Source: Lewinellaceae bacterium
GTDB taxonomy: Bacteria > Bacteroidota > Bacteroidia > Chitinophagales > Saprospiraceae
Direction of reading: 5' to 3'
Assembly: GCA_020636355.1 (NCBI GenBank)
Contig: JACJYB010000011.1
Coordinates: 62,001 to 126,000 of the forward strand
DNA: 64,000 bases
A program made the translations under genes and the position numbers. Below the pieces are notes generated by a model. That model saw only the letters and a list, made by a program, of their open reading frames with translations. It made no database searches and was not told the DNA's origin. The first letter of the stretch is position 1. Each line of letters begins with the position of its first letter. Of this stretch, positions 18,684 through 28,728 are shown in pieces.

Positions 18684-18932
18684 GAGTCAATTGATTAAGG
18701 ATTAATAAAAAGCGAAGCGGATAAAACCGCAACACAAAGATGAAGCATTCATCTTGTGCAGTCCGTGACAGGTATCACAGGGAAAGTTTGAAGATAAAAT
18801 GTTGCTTGGTTCCCAGAGCAACCAGACAGGTTTTGGGCTCCAGTGATTTAAGCCGGCTCTTCCCGTTTTGTCCCGTCTTTTTGCTTTTCGCCGTTACTTG
18901 TTTGAATCGCTGCGTCCAAAGCGGGAAATCTT

Positions 18933-18940
18933 TAATTTTG
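18933..18940 (+). promoter_or_regulatory. TAnnTTTG promoter box of the agmatine operon
   Basis: TAATTTTG matches the Bacteroidota -7 consensus exactly, 20 bp before the ATG at 18961. It rules out the longer in-frame start at 18868 for aguB. A TTTG at 18901-18904 is upstream but 28 bp away, longer than usual. Confidence 0.6.
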
Positions 18941-18960
18941 CACCGCTAAAGGCAAAAACC

Positions 18961-19836
18961 ATGACAAACGTACAGGTGGGTATCATCCAGATGAGCTGTG
19001 TTGCTGAAAAAGCCCAAAATCTGGAAAAGGCCCAGACTAAAATTAGAGCGGCGGCTGCGCAGGGAGCTCAAATCATCTGCCTGCAGGAGCTGTTCACTTC
19101 ACTCTATTTCTGTGATGAGGAGCATTATGACAATTTTTCTTTGGCAGAAGCTATACCCGGTCCGTCGACAGAAGTCCTTGGCCAATTGGCGAAAGAATTA
19201 AAGGTAGTCATCATTGCCTCCCTTTTTGAAAAGCGGGCTGCTGGCCTGTATCACAATACCGTTGCCATTCTGGATGCAGACGGCTCCTACCTCGGCAAGT
19301 ATCGTAAAATGCATATTCCGGACGATCCGGCCTATTACGAGAAGTTTTACTTTACGCCTGGCGATTTGGGCTATAAGACATTTAAGACCCGGTTTGGCAC
19401 GATCGGCGTATTGATCTGTTGGGACCAGTGGTATCCGGAGGCTGCACGTATCACCGCACTTATGGGGGCGGAAATGCTATTTTATCCAACAGCCATTGGC
19501 TGGGCTACCTCCCAGGATCAGGAGACCAATAGCGAGCAATACCAAGCCTGGCAAACCATTCAGCGCAGCCATAGCGTCGCCAACGGATTACCCGTCATAT
19601 CGGTTAACAGGGTTGGCCTCGAGCAGAATGGTGCGATGAAGTTTTGGGGTGGTTCATTTATTACCAACGCCTTCGGCCGTATTCTGTATCAGGCTTCCCA
19701 CGAGGAAGAGGTTATTCATGTTCAAACCATCGACCTGGCTCAATCGGACCGTTACCGGACGCACTGGCCATTTCTGAGAGATCGTCGCATCGACTCTTAT
19801 CAACCCCTACAGAAAAGGTTTATTGACGAAACATAA
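18961..19836 (+). CDS. aguB: N-carbamoylputrescine amidase
   Basis: A 291-residue nitrilase-superfamily enzyme that hydrolyses N-carbamoylputrescine to putrescine, CO2 and ammonia. The catalytic Glu lies in the CLQELF segment, the Lys in YRKMHIP, and the nucleophile is C153 in LICWDQWYPEAAR, the signature of the carbamoylputrescine amidase branch. The start MTNVQVGIIQMSC is chosen by family length and by the promoter box just upstream. aguA follows after 2 bp, so the two steps from agmatine to putrescine are encoded together. Confidence 0.95.
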   Translation: MTNVQVGIIQMSCVAEKAQNLEKAQTKIRAAAAQGAQIICLQELFTSLYFCDEEHYDNFSLAEAIPGPSTEVLGQLAKELKVVIIASLFEKRAAGLYHNTVAILDADGSYLGKYRKMHIPDDPAYYEKFYFTPGDLGYKTFKTRFGTIGVLICWDQWYPEAARITALMGAEMLFYPTAIGWATSQDQETNSEQYQAWQTIQRSHSVANGLPVISVNRVGLEQNGAMKFWGGSFITNAFGRILYQASHEEEVIHVQTIDLAQSDRYRTHWPFLRDRRIDSYQPLQKRFIDET

Positions 19837-19838
19837 TC

Positions 19839-20891
19839 ATGGAGAACGTTACCCTGACGCCCCGACAACTCGGATACCGATTCCCTGCTGAGTTCGAACC
19901 ACATGAAGCCATGTGGTTGAGTTGGCCGCATAACCCGGATACCTGGCCAGGCAAGATCGAAACCATATTTACTTCGTATTGCGCATTTATACAGGAGGTA
20001 TCGAAAAGTGAAGAGGTCCGTATCAATGTGAAGGATGCGACCATGGAGCAAGACGCCCGAAGAATGCTTCTGGAAGCAGGGGTATCTGCAGAGCGGATTC
20101 GATATTTTCACCATCCGACTAACGATGCCTGGTGCCGGGACCATGGTCCGGCTTTTGTAGTCAACCGGGATGCGCCTCAACCGAAGGCAATCATCGACTG
20201 GGGTTATAATGCGTGGGGTGGCAAATACCCTCCTTATGATCTGGATGATGTTATCCCAACTCTGATCGGGGATAAACTTGGACTACCGGTCTTTTACCCG
20301 GGTATTGTCATGGAAGGCGGTTCGGTCGAATTTAATGGTGATGGCACTCTGTTGACCTCCACCGCTTGCCTGCTCAATCCAAATCGCAATCCTCTGCTTA
20401 ATCAGGGACAGATCGAGGCCATACTATCTGATTATTATGGCGTAGAGCAGATCCTATGGGTGGATGAAGGCATCATTGGCGATGACACAGACGGTCACAT
20501 CGATGATACCGTACGTTTTGTCAATCGGGACACGGTTGTCACGGTGATTGAAACGAATGTTGAGGACGAAAATCATTCCCTGCTGCAGCACAATCTCAAG
20601 CAGTTAAAGGCCATGCGGCTCCGTGATGGGCAACCACTGAACATCATTGAATTACCTATGCCCGATCCGGTGTATTATCAAGGTCAGCGCTTACCGGTGT
20701 CTTACGCCAATTTCTACATTGCCAATCATGCCATCATCGTACCGGTTTTTCACAGCTCTAAAGATGAAATCGCGTTACGCATCATTCAGGACTGTTTCCC
20801 CGAACGTACGGTGGTAGGCATTGACTCCCGGGATATTATCTGGGGCTTAGGGAGCTTTCATTGCCTCAGCCAGCAGGAACCTTTGGTTTAG
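19839..20891 (+). CDS. aguA: Agmatine deiminase
   Basis: A 350-residue member of the guanidino-group-modifying (PPADf) fold. It deiminates agmatine to N-carbamoylputrescine, the substrate of the preceding gene product. EFEPHEAMWLSWPHNPDTW, WCRDHGPAF, the DDTDGHIDD acid-histidine motif and the nucleophile C342 in GSFHCLSQQEP near the C-terminus are all present. It is in an operon with aguB, 2 bp downstream. No arginine decarboxylase gene lies in the window, so it must come from elsewhere. Confidence 0.95.
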   Translation: MENVTLTPRQLGYRFPAEFEPHEAMWLSWPHNPDTWPGKIETIFTSYCAFIQEVSKSEEVRINVKDATMEQDARRMLLEAGVSAERIRYFHHPTNDAWCRDHGPAFVVNRDAPQPKAIIDWGYNAWGGKYPPYDLDDVIPTLIGDKLGLPVFYPGIVMEGGSVEFNGDGTLLTSTACLLNPNRNPLLNQGQIEAILSDYYGVEQILWVDEGIIGDDTDGHIDDTVRFVNRDTVVTVIETNVEDENHSLLQHNLKQLKAMRLRDGQPLNIIELPMPDPVYYQGQRLPVSYANFYIANHAIIVPVFHSSKDEIALRIIQDCFPERTVVGIDSRDIIWGLGSFHCLSQQEPLV

Positions 20892-21512
20892 ATTGATCTG
20901 CCAAGTCCCGGGCATTGCAGCCTGCTTAAGGATAAGAAGAGCCCCATCCTTCACGAAACACGTTCAATCTATACGACAGATCATTGTGTAGGATCAGGTT
21001 GTAGGCTCATTGCCACGAAATAGGCTTACGCCGGAAGGTAGCACGGGAATCAGATTGCCCGTCCAAGAAACCATTTCTTCCGCATCCCTTAAGGCTTCAT
21101 AAGGTGTTGCTATCCCGATCTGATGGACCGATTCATTTACAATTCTACGGTTAAAACTTCCTGGAAGTCCAGACCCGCATTATCCGGAACGTCTGCTCAA
21201 TTTGCATGACAAATATAAGGTATATGTAAAGGGTATATTATATACATGATAATATCATTATATAAATAAATTTTTCACATTACATAGAATTATCATTTTT
21301 AAAAATGCTTATTAATCAATCAAATACATTAAGTATGTTGTCACTTTAAATGAATCCTATATATGAATCGATGCTATTAAAATTTGATTCTTTATTAATG
21401 TGTAATAGGAACAATTCACACTATCACAACACGGTTTATGCAGAAAATCCATAATTACCAAATGCTGGCTTCCCATAATGGACACCACGAACATTTCCGT
21501 ATCTTCACAAAA
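20892..21512. other. Long intergenic region with AT-rich part and possible gene remnant
   Basis: The first half (to ~21200) has coding-like composition on the minus strand but no intact ORF (see the remnant entry). From ~21205 to 21420 the sequence is strikingly A/T-rich, with palindromic TATATA-type stretches around 21230-21260. No terminator with a T-tract is obvious after aguA. Confidence 0.5.
21000..21155 (-). pseudogene. Possible C-terminal gene remnant
   Basis: On the minus strand a frame of ~50 codons runs to a stop near 20998 and reads like real protein (SVHQIGIATPYEALRDAEE, later LIPVLPSGVSLFRGNEP), but has no proper start. Just upstream another frame (NAGLDFQEVLTVEL) ends in a stop. 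I do not recognise the family. It may be a decayed gene or chance. Confidence 0.25.
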
Positions 21513-22574
21513 ATGCCTTTGATGATTTTCCTCCGCTTATCCCTCCTTCTCCTGGTGGTTTCCCTGTGGATGGGCTGTCATATTTCTGCCTTGGATGCTT
21601 TGGGCCTCCCTAATCCCATCGTGAAGATTTCCAGTGCTCCCGGCCCTGAAGATCTGGCATTGGACACGTTTGAAAACAGACACCGGGTAATTCTCTCCAC
21701 AGCGGTTCGCCGAACTCAAAAAGGATTACCGCGGGCAGGTGGCCGGATCCAATATCTTCCGGTGCCGGGAGACACCGTTTACACCTTTAGCATCACCGGG
21801 TATATGGATTCAATCTACCCGCACGGTATAGACCTGGCTCGCTGGGATGACACGCTGTATTTGTTTGTCATCTCCCATAATGCTACCGTAAAAGACCCTT
21901 CGGACTTTAACCGGCACCTTATTTTGCAGTTTCGTGTGACGGACGACCATTTAATCTGGAAGCATACCTGGGAGTCACCATTCCTTAAAGCACCTAACGA
22001 CCTCTTCGTAACGGATGATGGTCGTATCTATGTGAGCAATTACCTCAAGCGGATTTCAACTTTCCAGACTCTTTGGTCTGCTTTATTCCGGTTTCGTACC
22101 GGGAGCATAGTTTATTACCTGCCCGGCGAAGGATGGAACAAATTACCAGGGAGGTATGGATACCCAAATGGGGTTTATGTATCCAGGCAACACTTGTATG
22201 TCGCCGAAGGTACCAGGAAGCGAGTCCTCCGATTTAACCTTGATGTGGCGGGGCATCCACAGCCAGCTCCGGTAACCTCGCCGAAAATGTTTCTATTTGC
22301 CGACAATCTGATGCCCGGCCCCGAGGGTTGGCTTTATGGCACCTGCCACCCTTTCCCTTTAAAATTTAAAGCACATGCCGCGGATGGCACCAAGATCAGT
22401 CCTTCGTGGTTGTTCCGTATCCATCCGGACCTGGCAGACTGGGAGTGGATCGGAAAAGATGACGGGAGCAACATTTCAGCAGCTTCAACCTGCTTACCAT
22501 ACAGAGATACCCTTTACGTGGGACAGGTATTTCAGCCTTATATTTTAAAATTACCCTTCCAGAACCATCGCTAA
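21513..22574 (+). CDS. Lipoprotein with SMP-30/arylesterase-like beta-propeller
   Basis: A 353-residue protein from ATG 21513; an in-frame ATG at 21438 would put 25 residues before the signal peptide. Hydrophobic residues 3-19 end in a lipobox (SLWMGC), so it is probably an outer membrane lipoprotein. The rest reads as a six-bladed propeller of the SMP-30/gluconolactonase or paraoxonase type (GPEDLALD, YPHGIDL, APNDLFVTDDGRIYVSN, YPNGVYV), with calcium-site-like N and D residues. Lactonase or arylesterase activity is inferred; the substrate is unknown. It is a single gene preceded by an AT-rich region. Confidence 0.75.
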   Translation: MPLMIFLRLSLLLLVVSLWMGCHISALDALGLPNPIVKISSAPGPEDLALDTFENRHRVILSTAVRRTQKGLPRAGGRIQYLPVPGDTVYTFSITGYMDSIYPHGIDLARWDDTLYLFVISHNATVKDPSDFNRHLILQFRVTDDHLIWKHTWESPFLKAPNDLFVTDDGRIYVSNYLKRISTFQTLWSALFRFRTGSIVYYLPGEGWNKLPGRYGYPNGVYVSRQHLYVAEGTRKRVLRFNLDVAGHPQPAPVTSPKMFLFADNLMPGPEGWLYGTCHPFPLKFKAHAADGTKISPSWLFRIHPDLADWEWIGKDDGSNISAASTCLPYRDTLYVGQVFQPYILKLPFQNHR

Positions 22575-22746
22575 AGTCTGCAGGATCAGGTCATTCATCG
22601 ACATGGTGAGGGATTACCTCGATCCGGAGAGAAATGCAGCCGTTGAATCGCATTGAATTTCCTATTATTGTTCCGGTTTGTGGTGATTGGACTGGAGCCA
22701 CTCTTCACTGCATTTTCATCGAGTCAATAAAATCAACGGTATTAAA

Positions 22747-25700
22747 ATGAAAAGGTCGCTGTTATTTCTCTTGCTCTTCCTCACAATTCTTCAATGGCAA
22801 TGTTCCAAGACACCTGCTCTACGCTTATTAGTATTCTCAAAAACAGCACAATTCCGGCATGAGTCGATTCCCGCAGGACAGTCGATGTTTTTTCAAATGG
22901 CAAAAAATCACGGTTTTACCGTTGATACAACGGAAGATGCCCGTTTGTTTACTGCACAAAATCTAAAGAATTACAATGCCGTCGTATTTCTGAACACTAC
23001 GGGCGATGTCTTAAACCCGGAACAGGAACAGGAGATGCAGCGATATCTTGCGGCGGGCGGTGGATTTATCGGTATCCATTCCGCTGCCGATACCGAATAC
23101 GACTGGCCCTGGTATGGAAAGTTGGTAGGCGCCTATTTTAATGGTCACCCCAGCGATCCCAATGTAAGGGCCGGGGCCGCGGATGTTGTGGTTAATGATC
23201 ACATTTGCACTTCCCATCTACCCGCTCGCTGGGATCGTACCGACGAGTGGTACAATTATAAAGACATCAGCAAAGACATTACCGTCTTAATCAATCTGGA
23301 TGAATCCTCCTACGAAGGGGGGACTAACGGCGAACAACACCCAATCACCTGGGTCCAGGAATATGGCGGTGGTAAAGTATTTTACACGGGTATGGGCCAT
23401 ACCGATGAGACTTACAGCGAACCTGAATACATTCAGATGATATGGGATGCCGTACAATATGTGACCGGGAACGGCCAGCTACCCGATTACGCCAAACCCA
23501 CGGTAGCTCCTGAAGAAAATCGCTTCACCAAAGTCGTTCTGACCGATCATCTGGATGAACCTATGGAACTGGAGTACCTGCCGGATGGAAGGTTAATCTG
23601 GATCGAACGCAAAGGGGATATCAAAGCTTATAACCCCGCTGATCAAAAGATCTCCACCATTACCCACATGACCGTGCACCATGAACTGGAAGACGGCTTG
23701 CTGGGTATGGCCCTCGATCCAAATTATGCCAGCAACCACTGGATTTATTTTTATTACTCCCCGGTAGGCAAAGTGGTCAATCGCTTGTCACGGTTTAATT
23801 TTGACGGTCAGACAATTGATATGTCTTCGGAGAAGGTTATCCTGGAAGTCACTACCCAGCGGGACGAATGCTGTCATTCCGGAGGTAGCGTCGAATTTGG
23901 AAATGACGGCCAGCTTTTTCTCTCCGTCGGTGACAATACCAATCCATTTGCCTCCGAAGGTTATAATCCCAGTGACGAGCGACCAGGCAGAAGTGCATGG
24001 GATGCACAACGCAGCTCCGGCAACACCAACGACCTGCGTGGAAAGATACTTCGTATTCATCCGGAGACGGACGGCACCTACACCATTCCGGATGGCAACC
24101 TTTTCCCCAAGGACGGCTCCCAGGGAAGACCGGAAATTTATGTGATGGGGTGTCGTAATCCATTCAGAACTTCCATTGATAAACACACCGGTTACCTGTA
24201 TTGGGGTGATGTCGGTCCGGATGCCAATAAAGACAGCATTGGCCGTGGTCCCAGAGGTTACGATGAAGTGAATCAAGCCCGTGAAGCCGGATACTTCGGC
24301 TGGCCTTATTTTATCGGGAATAACTATGCCTACAATCGCTATGATTTTGCGACCGGTAAGCTGGGTGAACCCCGTGATCCTATGGCCCCGGAAAATAATT
24401 CGCCGAACAACACGGGAGCAAAAATATTGCCCCCGGCCCATCCGGCCTTTATCTGGTATCCCTATGCCATTTCCCCTGATTTCCCATTAGTTGGGACCGG
24501 AGGACGGAATGCCATGGCCGGTCCGGTTTTTTATCGAAATGATTACCCGGATAATCCGGCGCGTTTTCCTGCCTATTACGATGGCAAATTATTTACCTAC
24601 GACTGGATCCGCGGTTGGATCATGTCAGTAACCCTGGATTCGGTGGGTAACTTTGTCAGCATGGAGCGCTTCCTGCCCGGTATCCATTGGAATAACATGA
24701 TCGACGTAGTTATGTCTCCCCAGGGTGATATGTTCATGCTGGAATATGGGACTGTCTGGTTTCATCTCAATCCGGATGCACGGCTAGTACATCTTACTTA
24801 TACCGCTGGTAACAGGCCACCGGTACCTGACCTGACTGCCACCCGGGATGTCGGAGCAGCCCCCATGGTGGTGAACTTCTCCGGCGCCAATTCGAAAGAC
24901 TATGATGGTGATCATCTCCAGTATACCTGGATGATCGGAGATCAGCAGGTAACCGGAAACGGAGCAACCATGACCCACAATTTTGCTGATCCCGGCGTCT
25001 ACGATGTAAAAATGATGGTATCTGATCCGGCAGGCAATACCGCATCGCTCACTCAGACCATCCGGGTAGGTAATGAACCTCCTACCGTTGCTTGGAAACT
25101 CAATGGCAACCAGTCCTTCTTTTGGGACAATGAACAACTGGAGTATCAGGTGGATGTGAAAGATAAAGAAGATGGAACCCTGGAATCAGGTGTGGACCCT
25201 GCGCACGTCATTGTGACTATGGATTACATTGAAGACGGCTCCGATATCAATAAAAGTGCCATCGATCATGCTTCACAAGTCATGGCATCCAGCCTTATCC
25301 GGGGAAAAGAGCTTCTGGATGGCAGTGATTGTATGACCTGTCATCAAATCGATATTGCCTCGATTGGTCCCAAATATCAGGATGTGGCCGAAAAATACCA
25401 TGATGCCACCGACGCCGTTTCATACCTGGCCGATAAAGTCATCAATGGAGGCGGTGGTGTTTGGGGAGAGAATGCAATGGCCGCACACCCTGCTCTGAAA
25501 AAAGAAGAGGCGGAACTGATGGTGCAATACATTTTGTCCCTGGCTGATGAAAAGCCTCAATCAACCAGCATGGCTTCCAGTGGAACAATAAAACTGGATA
25601 AGCAAAAACCGGGGCTTCTTAATGACCGGTACATTCTGATTGCCTCCTATACTGACAAGGGCGGAAGTCAGGTCGGCCCATTGGAAGCCCGGGATGTTTT

Positions 25701-26139
25701 GGTGTTACGGCGTCCCAATATCCAGGCTGCTGCTTTCGATGAGATCAATAAGGTTCAGAAATTTGAGATCAAAGCTGGTCAGGCGCCTGGTGTCACGCAA
25801 GACATGGAGATCATTCTTGGAACATCAGGGGGCTATCTGGCGTATAACGATTTGGATCTGACCGGAATTGGCTCCGTCAAGTTGATTGGAAGCGCCCCGG
25901 CAAGCTATATGGCAGGGGGCTCGGTGGAATTACGTCTGGATTCCGCTGACGGGCCGGTGATCGGAAGCACAGCGATTGAAACTATGGAAGGAATGCCCGG
26001 AACTTTATTTCAGATACCCGTTGCCATCCAGAAAACGCAAGGGATGCACAACTTGTATCTAACCTTTACGACACCAACTGGTGAAGGAGCCGTGTGCAGT
26101 TTGACCATGCTCGTATTTGAACCGGAAAAAAACATGTGA
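22747..26139 (+). CDS. Multidomain lipoprotein: ThuA, PQQ-type sugar dehydrogenase propeller, PKD, cytochrome c, CBM6-like
   Basis: A 1130-residue lipoprotein from ATG 22747 (signal ending LQWQC). Domains in order: ThuA-like (about 25-245, starting LRLLVFSKTAQFRHESIPAG, with FIGIHSAADTEYDWPWY), a glucose/sorbosone dehydrogenase propeller (258-680, LEYLPDGRLIWIERKGDI, CCHSGGSVEFG), a PKD domain (~690-772), a second beta domain, a class I cytochrome c (CMTCH at 861), and a C-terminal CBM6-like beta-sandwich (943-1130). ThuA proteins act in disaccharide utilisation; the propeller and heme suggest periplasmic sugar oxidation with electron transfer. The combination is known in Bacteroidota but its substrate is not established. 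Confidence 0.9.
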   Translation: MKRSLLFLLLFLTILQWQCSKTPALRLLVFSKTAQFRHESIPAGQSMFFQMAKNHGFTVDTTEDARLFTAQNLKNYNAVVFLNTTGDVLNPEQEQEMQRYLAAGGGFIGIHSAADTEYDWPWYGKLVGAYFNGHPSDPNVRAGAADVVVNDHICTSHLPARWDRTDEWYNYKDISKDITVLINLDESSYEGGTNGEQHPITWVQEYGGGKVFYTGMGHTDETYSEPEYIQMIWDAVQYVTGNGQLPDYAKPTVAPEENRFTKVVLTDHLDEPMELEYLPDGRLIWIERKGDIKAYNPADQKISTITHMTVHHELEDGLLGMALDPNYASNHWIYFYYSPVGKVVNRLSRFNFDGQTIDMSSEKVILEVTTQRDECCHSGGSVEFGNDGQLFLSVGDNTNPFASEGYNPSDERPGRSAWDAQRSSGNTNDLRGKILRIHPETDGTYTIPDGNLFPKDGSQGRPEIYVMGCRNPFRTSIDKHTGYLYWGDVGPDANKDSIGRGPRGYDEVNQAREAGYFGWPYFIGNNYAYNRYDFATGKLGEPRDPMAPENNSPNNTGAKILPPAHPAFIWYPYAISPDFPLVGTGGRNAMAGPVFYRNDYPDNPARFPAYYDGKLFTYDWIRGWIMSVTLDSVGNFVSMERFLPGIHWNNMIDVVMSPQGDMFMLEYGTVWFHLNPDARLVHLTYTAGNRPPVPDLTATRDVGAAPMVVNFSGANSKDYDGDHLQYTWMIGDQQVTGNGATMTHNFADPGVYDVKMMVSDPAGNTASLTQTIRVGNEPPTVAWKLNGNQSFFWDNEQLEYQVDVKDKEDGTLESGVDPAHVIVTMDYIEDGSDINKSAIDHASQVMASSLIRGKELLDGSDCMTCHQIDIASIGPKYQDVAEKYHDATDAVSYLADKVINGGGGVWGENAMAAHPALKKEEAELMVQYILSLADEKPQSTSMASSGTIKLDKQKPGLLNDRYILIASYTDKGGSQVGPLEARDVLVLRRPNIQAAAFDEINKVQKFEIKAGQAPGVTQDMEIILGTSGGYLAYNDLDLTGIGSVKLIGSAPASYMAGGSVELRLDSADGPVIGSTAIETMEGMPGTLFQIPVAIQKTQGMHNLYLTFTTPTGEGAVCSLTMLVFEPEKNM

Positions 26140-26332
26140 TAAGAAACGAATTATTTCAGGTTCAACCCAAAACATGCATTTGAAACACCTCAGACTAATG
26201 CAAGAATGATTTGCAGTAGCCGGAAAGAATTTCATGCACAAAATCTTATAATTTATCGCTGTTCGTATTGCCTCAAGCTGTCAATGCTGTGATGCCTGAT
26301 GAAGGGTTTTCACATAAACGATAAATTGGACC

Positions 26333-27430
26333 ATGATCGTCGTACTTATTTTAACAGGAATCCTGATCATAGCTGTCTGGTGGTATCTGCGTCGGGCCAA
26401 GTTCGGTAGAGATCCGCGAGGTCCGCATCTTGCCCGCATTGCTCATTCTCCACACTTTCGCAAAGGGGCTTTTCAAAATTTATCCGAAACCCCTGCGCTC
26501 ACCGAAGGACACAATTATTTCAGCATTATTTATGAGAATTATTTTAAAAAGAAGCCGCGTCAATACCCGAAAGATGAAATCCCGGCCGTAAAAACCGACC
26601 TAAAAAACCTTCCTATACACTCCAACTTGCTGGTCTGGTTCGGACATTCATCGTATTACCTCCAGGTCGACGGAAAACGGCTATTGGTGGATCCTGTTTT
26701 TAGCGGCAACGCCTCTCCCCTGCCTGGAACAGTAAAGTCATTTTTGGGCACCGATCGCTATTCGGCAGCCGACCTGCCGGACATCGATTATCTGTTCATT
26801 ACGCACGATCATTACGACCATGTCGATTACGAAACCCTGATAGCCCTAAAAAGTAAAATTAAAACCATCCTGTGTGGATTAGGGGTCGGGTCCCATTTCA
26901 TCCACTGGGGTTTTTCACCGGAAACAATTATCGAAAAAGATTGGTATGAAAAGTTGGAGATAGGTGCTGACTTTACGGTATTTGTTGAACCGGCGAGGCA
27001 TTTTTCCGGTCGAAAACTGACCAGAAACCAAACCTTATGGGTTTCTTATCTGCTTAAAACGCCGGGAATTACCATTTATTTGGGCGGTGATAGTGGTTAC
27101 GATACACATTATGCGGCCATTGGAAGTAAATATACTCCGATCGATTTGGCCATATTGGACAATGGTCAATACGACAAAGCCTGGAAATACATTCACAACC
27201 ATCCCGAAGACACCTTGCAAGCTGCCTTGGACTTAAAGGCTAAACGGTTGTTTCCGGTTCATTCTTCAAAATTTGCATTAGCCGCACATGCCTGGGATGA
27301 TCCGCTGAGAAGAATCAGCGAACTCTGCAAATCAAACGGAGTACCCCTGGTTACGCCAATGATCGGCGAGCCCGTTGATCTAAATAACCCAAATCAGCAG
27401 TTTAAAGAATGGTGGACCCCGGTTAGGTGA
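26333..27430 (+). CDS. Membrane-anchored MBL-fold metallo-hydrolase (NAPE-PLD/UlaG-like)
   Basis: A 365-residue protein with an N-terminal hydrophobic anchor (residues 2-18). FGHSSYYLQVDGKRLLVDPVF and the metal motif THDHYDHVDYETL define the beta-lactamase-fold branch related to NAPE-phospholipase D and UlaG. Downstream GGDSGYD and FPVHSSKF supply further ligands. A phosphodiesterase or lactonase activity is expected, possibly on N-acyl lipids; the true substrate is unknown. It stands alone. Confidence 0.85.
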   Translation: MIVVLILTGILIIAVWWYLRRAKFGRDPRGPHLARIAHSPHFRKGAFQNLSETPALTEGHNYFSIIYENYFKKKPRQYPKDEIPAVKTDLKNLPIHSNLLVWFGHSSYYLQVDGKRLLVDPVFSGNASPLPGTVKSFLGTDRYSAADLPDIDYLFITHDHYDHVDYETLIALKSKIKTILCGLGVGSHFIHWGFSPETIIEKDWYEKLEIGADFTVFVEPARHFSGRKLTRNQTLWVSYLLKTPGITIYLGGDSGYDTHYAAIGSKYTPIDLAILDNGQYDKAWKYIHNHPEDTLQAALDLKAKRLFPVHSSKFALAAHAWDDPLRRISELCKSNGVPLVTPMIGEPVDLNNPNQQFKEWWTPVR

Positions 27431-27561
27431 CCGGAAGCATCAATAGGTCTGTGTGGCCCTCGCACCTTGGTTATGACCAATATGCGTTATCTTTATCAAT
27501 GGTCATGAATGCCTGTCAAGGTCTAAATACCCGATAACCATTCTCAAGGAACCCGAAGAAT

Positions 27562-28023
27562 ATGGTTGTACGCATAATAATCCCGACGGTTTTCCTTTTG
27601 GTGAACCTCGCTGCAAATTGCCAGACTAAATTTCCATTGTTTCTGGAAGGGACCTGGCAAGTCGATGAAAAAAACACCTTTGAAACGTGGAAAAAAATAT
27701 CCGGAAATCACCTTAAAGGATATTCGTTTGTCATGAAGGATTCTACAAAAATAATTACCGAGTCGCTGGAGATCTATGTTCAAAATGACAACCTGTATTA
27801 TGCGGCTACAGTGCCGGATCAGAATGACGGTAAAACCATTGTATTTAAGCTTGTACCTGGAAGTCTTACCAGCTATTCGTTTGAAAACCCGGAACATGAC
27901 TTTCCCAACAAAATCATATACACCAACATCTCGGAGGGAAAATTAACGGTAGAAGTTCTGGGCAACTCCGGAGCAGGCTTTACCCTGAACATGACCAGAT
28001 TATCAATAAATTCACCAAATTGA
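27562..28023 (+). CDS. DUF6265 exported protein
   Basis: A 153-residue protein with a signal peptide (residues 1-19). FLEGTWQVDEKNTFETWKK and the FENPEHDFPNKIIY block match the DUF6265 pattern, a small lipocalin-like beta-barrel of unknown role. It opens a run of six co-oriented small genes (27.5-31.5 kb) with gaps of 15-80 bp, and may be part of a loose operon. Confidence 0.7.
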   Translation: MVVRIIIPTVFLLVNLAANCQTKFPLFLEGTWQVDEKNTFETWKKISGNHLKGYSFVMKDSTKIITESLEIYVQNDNLYYAATVPDQNDGKTIVFKLVPGSLTSYSFENPEHDFPNKIIYTNISEGKLTVEVLGNSGAGFTLNMTRLSINSPN

Positions 28024-28101
28024 ATGCGTAAAACACTGGCAAACCGGCATTCTGATTGGACAGTTTACTAGGATTTCATCACCTTAAAAAATAACAACAC
28101 C

Positions 28102-28656
28102 ATGGATAAAGCAACACAAACCATGATCGACAACCTGCACAAAAACACTGGGAAGTCCTTGGAGGAATGGGTAGCCATTATCCGCAGGGAGCATTTTGGC
28201 AAGCATGGCGAAATGCTCAAATTTTTGAAGGAAGAACACGGATTTACGCACGGGTTTGCAAACCTGGTTGCTATGAAAGCCCGGGAAGCAGATGCCGGTT
28301 CTGTGGAGAATAAAAATGTCCTGATTGACGAGCAATACCAGGGAAAGGAGCATTTGCGTCCGATCTATGACAAACTGATCCAAGGCATCGCGCAATTCGG
28401 TACAGACATCGAGGTAGCCCCAAAGCGAGCTTACGTCAGCTTACGACGCAAGAAACAATTTGCCCTGTTGCAACCGGCAACAAAAACGCGATTTGAAATC
28501 GGTCTGAACCTGAAAGGTCTTGAAGCCCAGGGAAAGCTAACCGCCATCTCCACAGCAAACGCCATGTGCTCGCACAAGATCAACCTCTTGAAGCCTGAAG
28601 ATATCGACCCGGAGGTCATGGAGTGGCTCCGGATGGCCTACGAACAAGCCGGTTAG
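28102..28656 (+). CDS. DUF4287 plus DUF5655 protein
   Basis: A 184-residue cytoplasmic protein. Residues 1-65 (TGKSLEEWVAIIRREHFGKH, then FKGFTHGFANLVA-like region) fit DUF4287. Residues 80-184 (YDKLIQGIAQFG, KRAYVSLRRKKQFALLQP, RFEIGLNLKG) fit DUF5655, a transport-associated or DNA-binding-like domain of unknown role. Function is not known. It sits within the run of small accessory genes. Confidence 0.8.
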   Translation: MDKATQTMIDNLHKNTGKSLEEWVAIIRREHFGKHGEMLKFLKEEHGFTHGFANLVAMKAREADAGSVENKNVLIDEQYQGKEHLRPIYDKLIQGIAQFGTDIEVAPKRAYVSLRRKKQFALLQPATKTRFEIGLNLKGLEAQGKLTAISTANAMCSHKINLLKPEDIDPEVMEWLRMAYEQAG

Positions 28657-28728
28657 CGGATAAGAACACAACTGCGTCAGGCTGATTCCGGTGGTATTGG
28701 GCCGATTGTTAAACCTAACACACAGATC

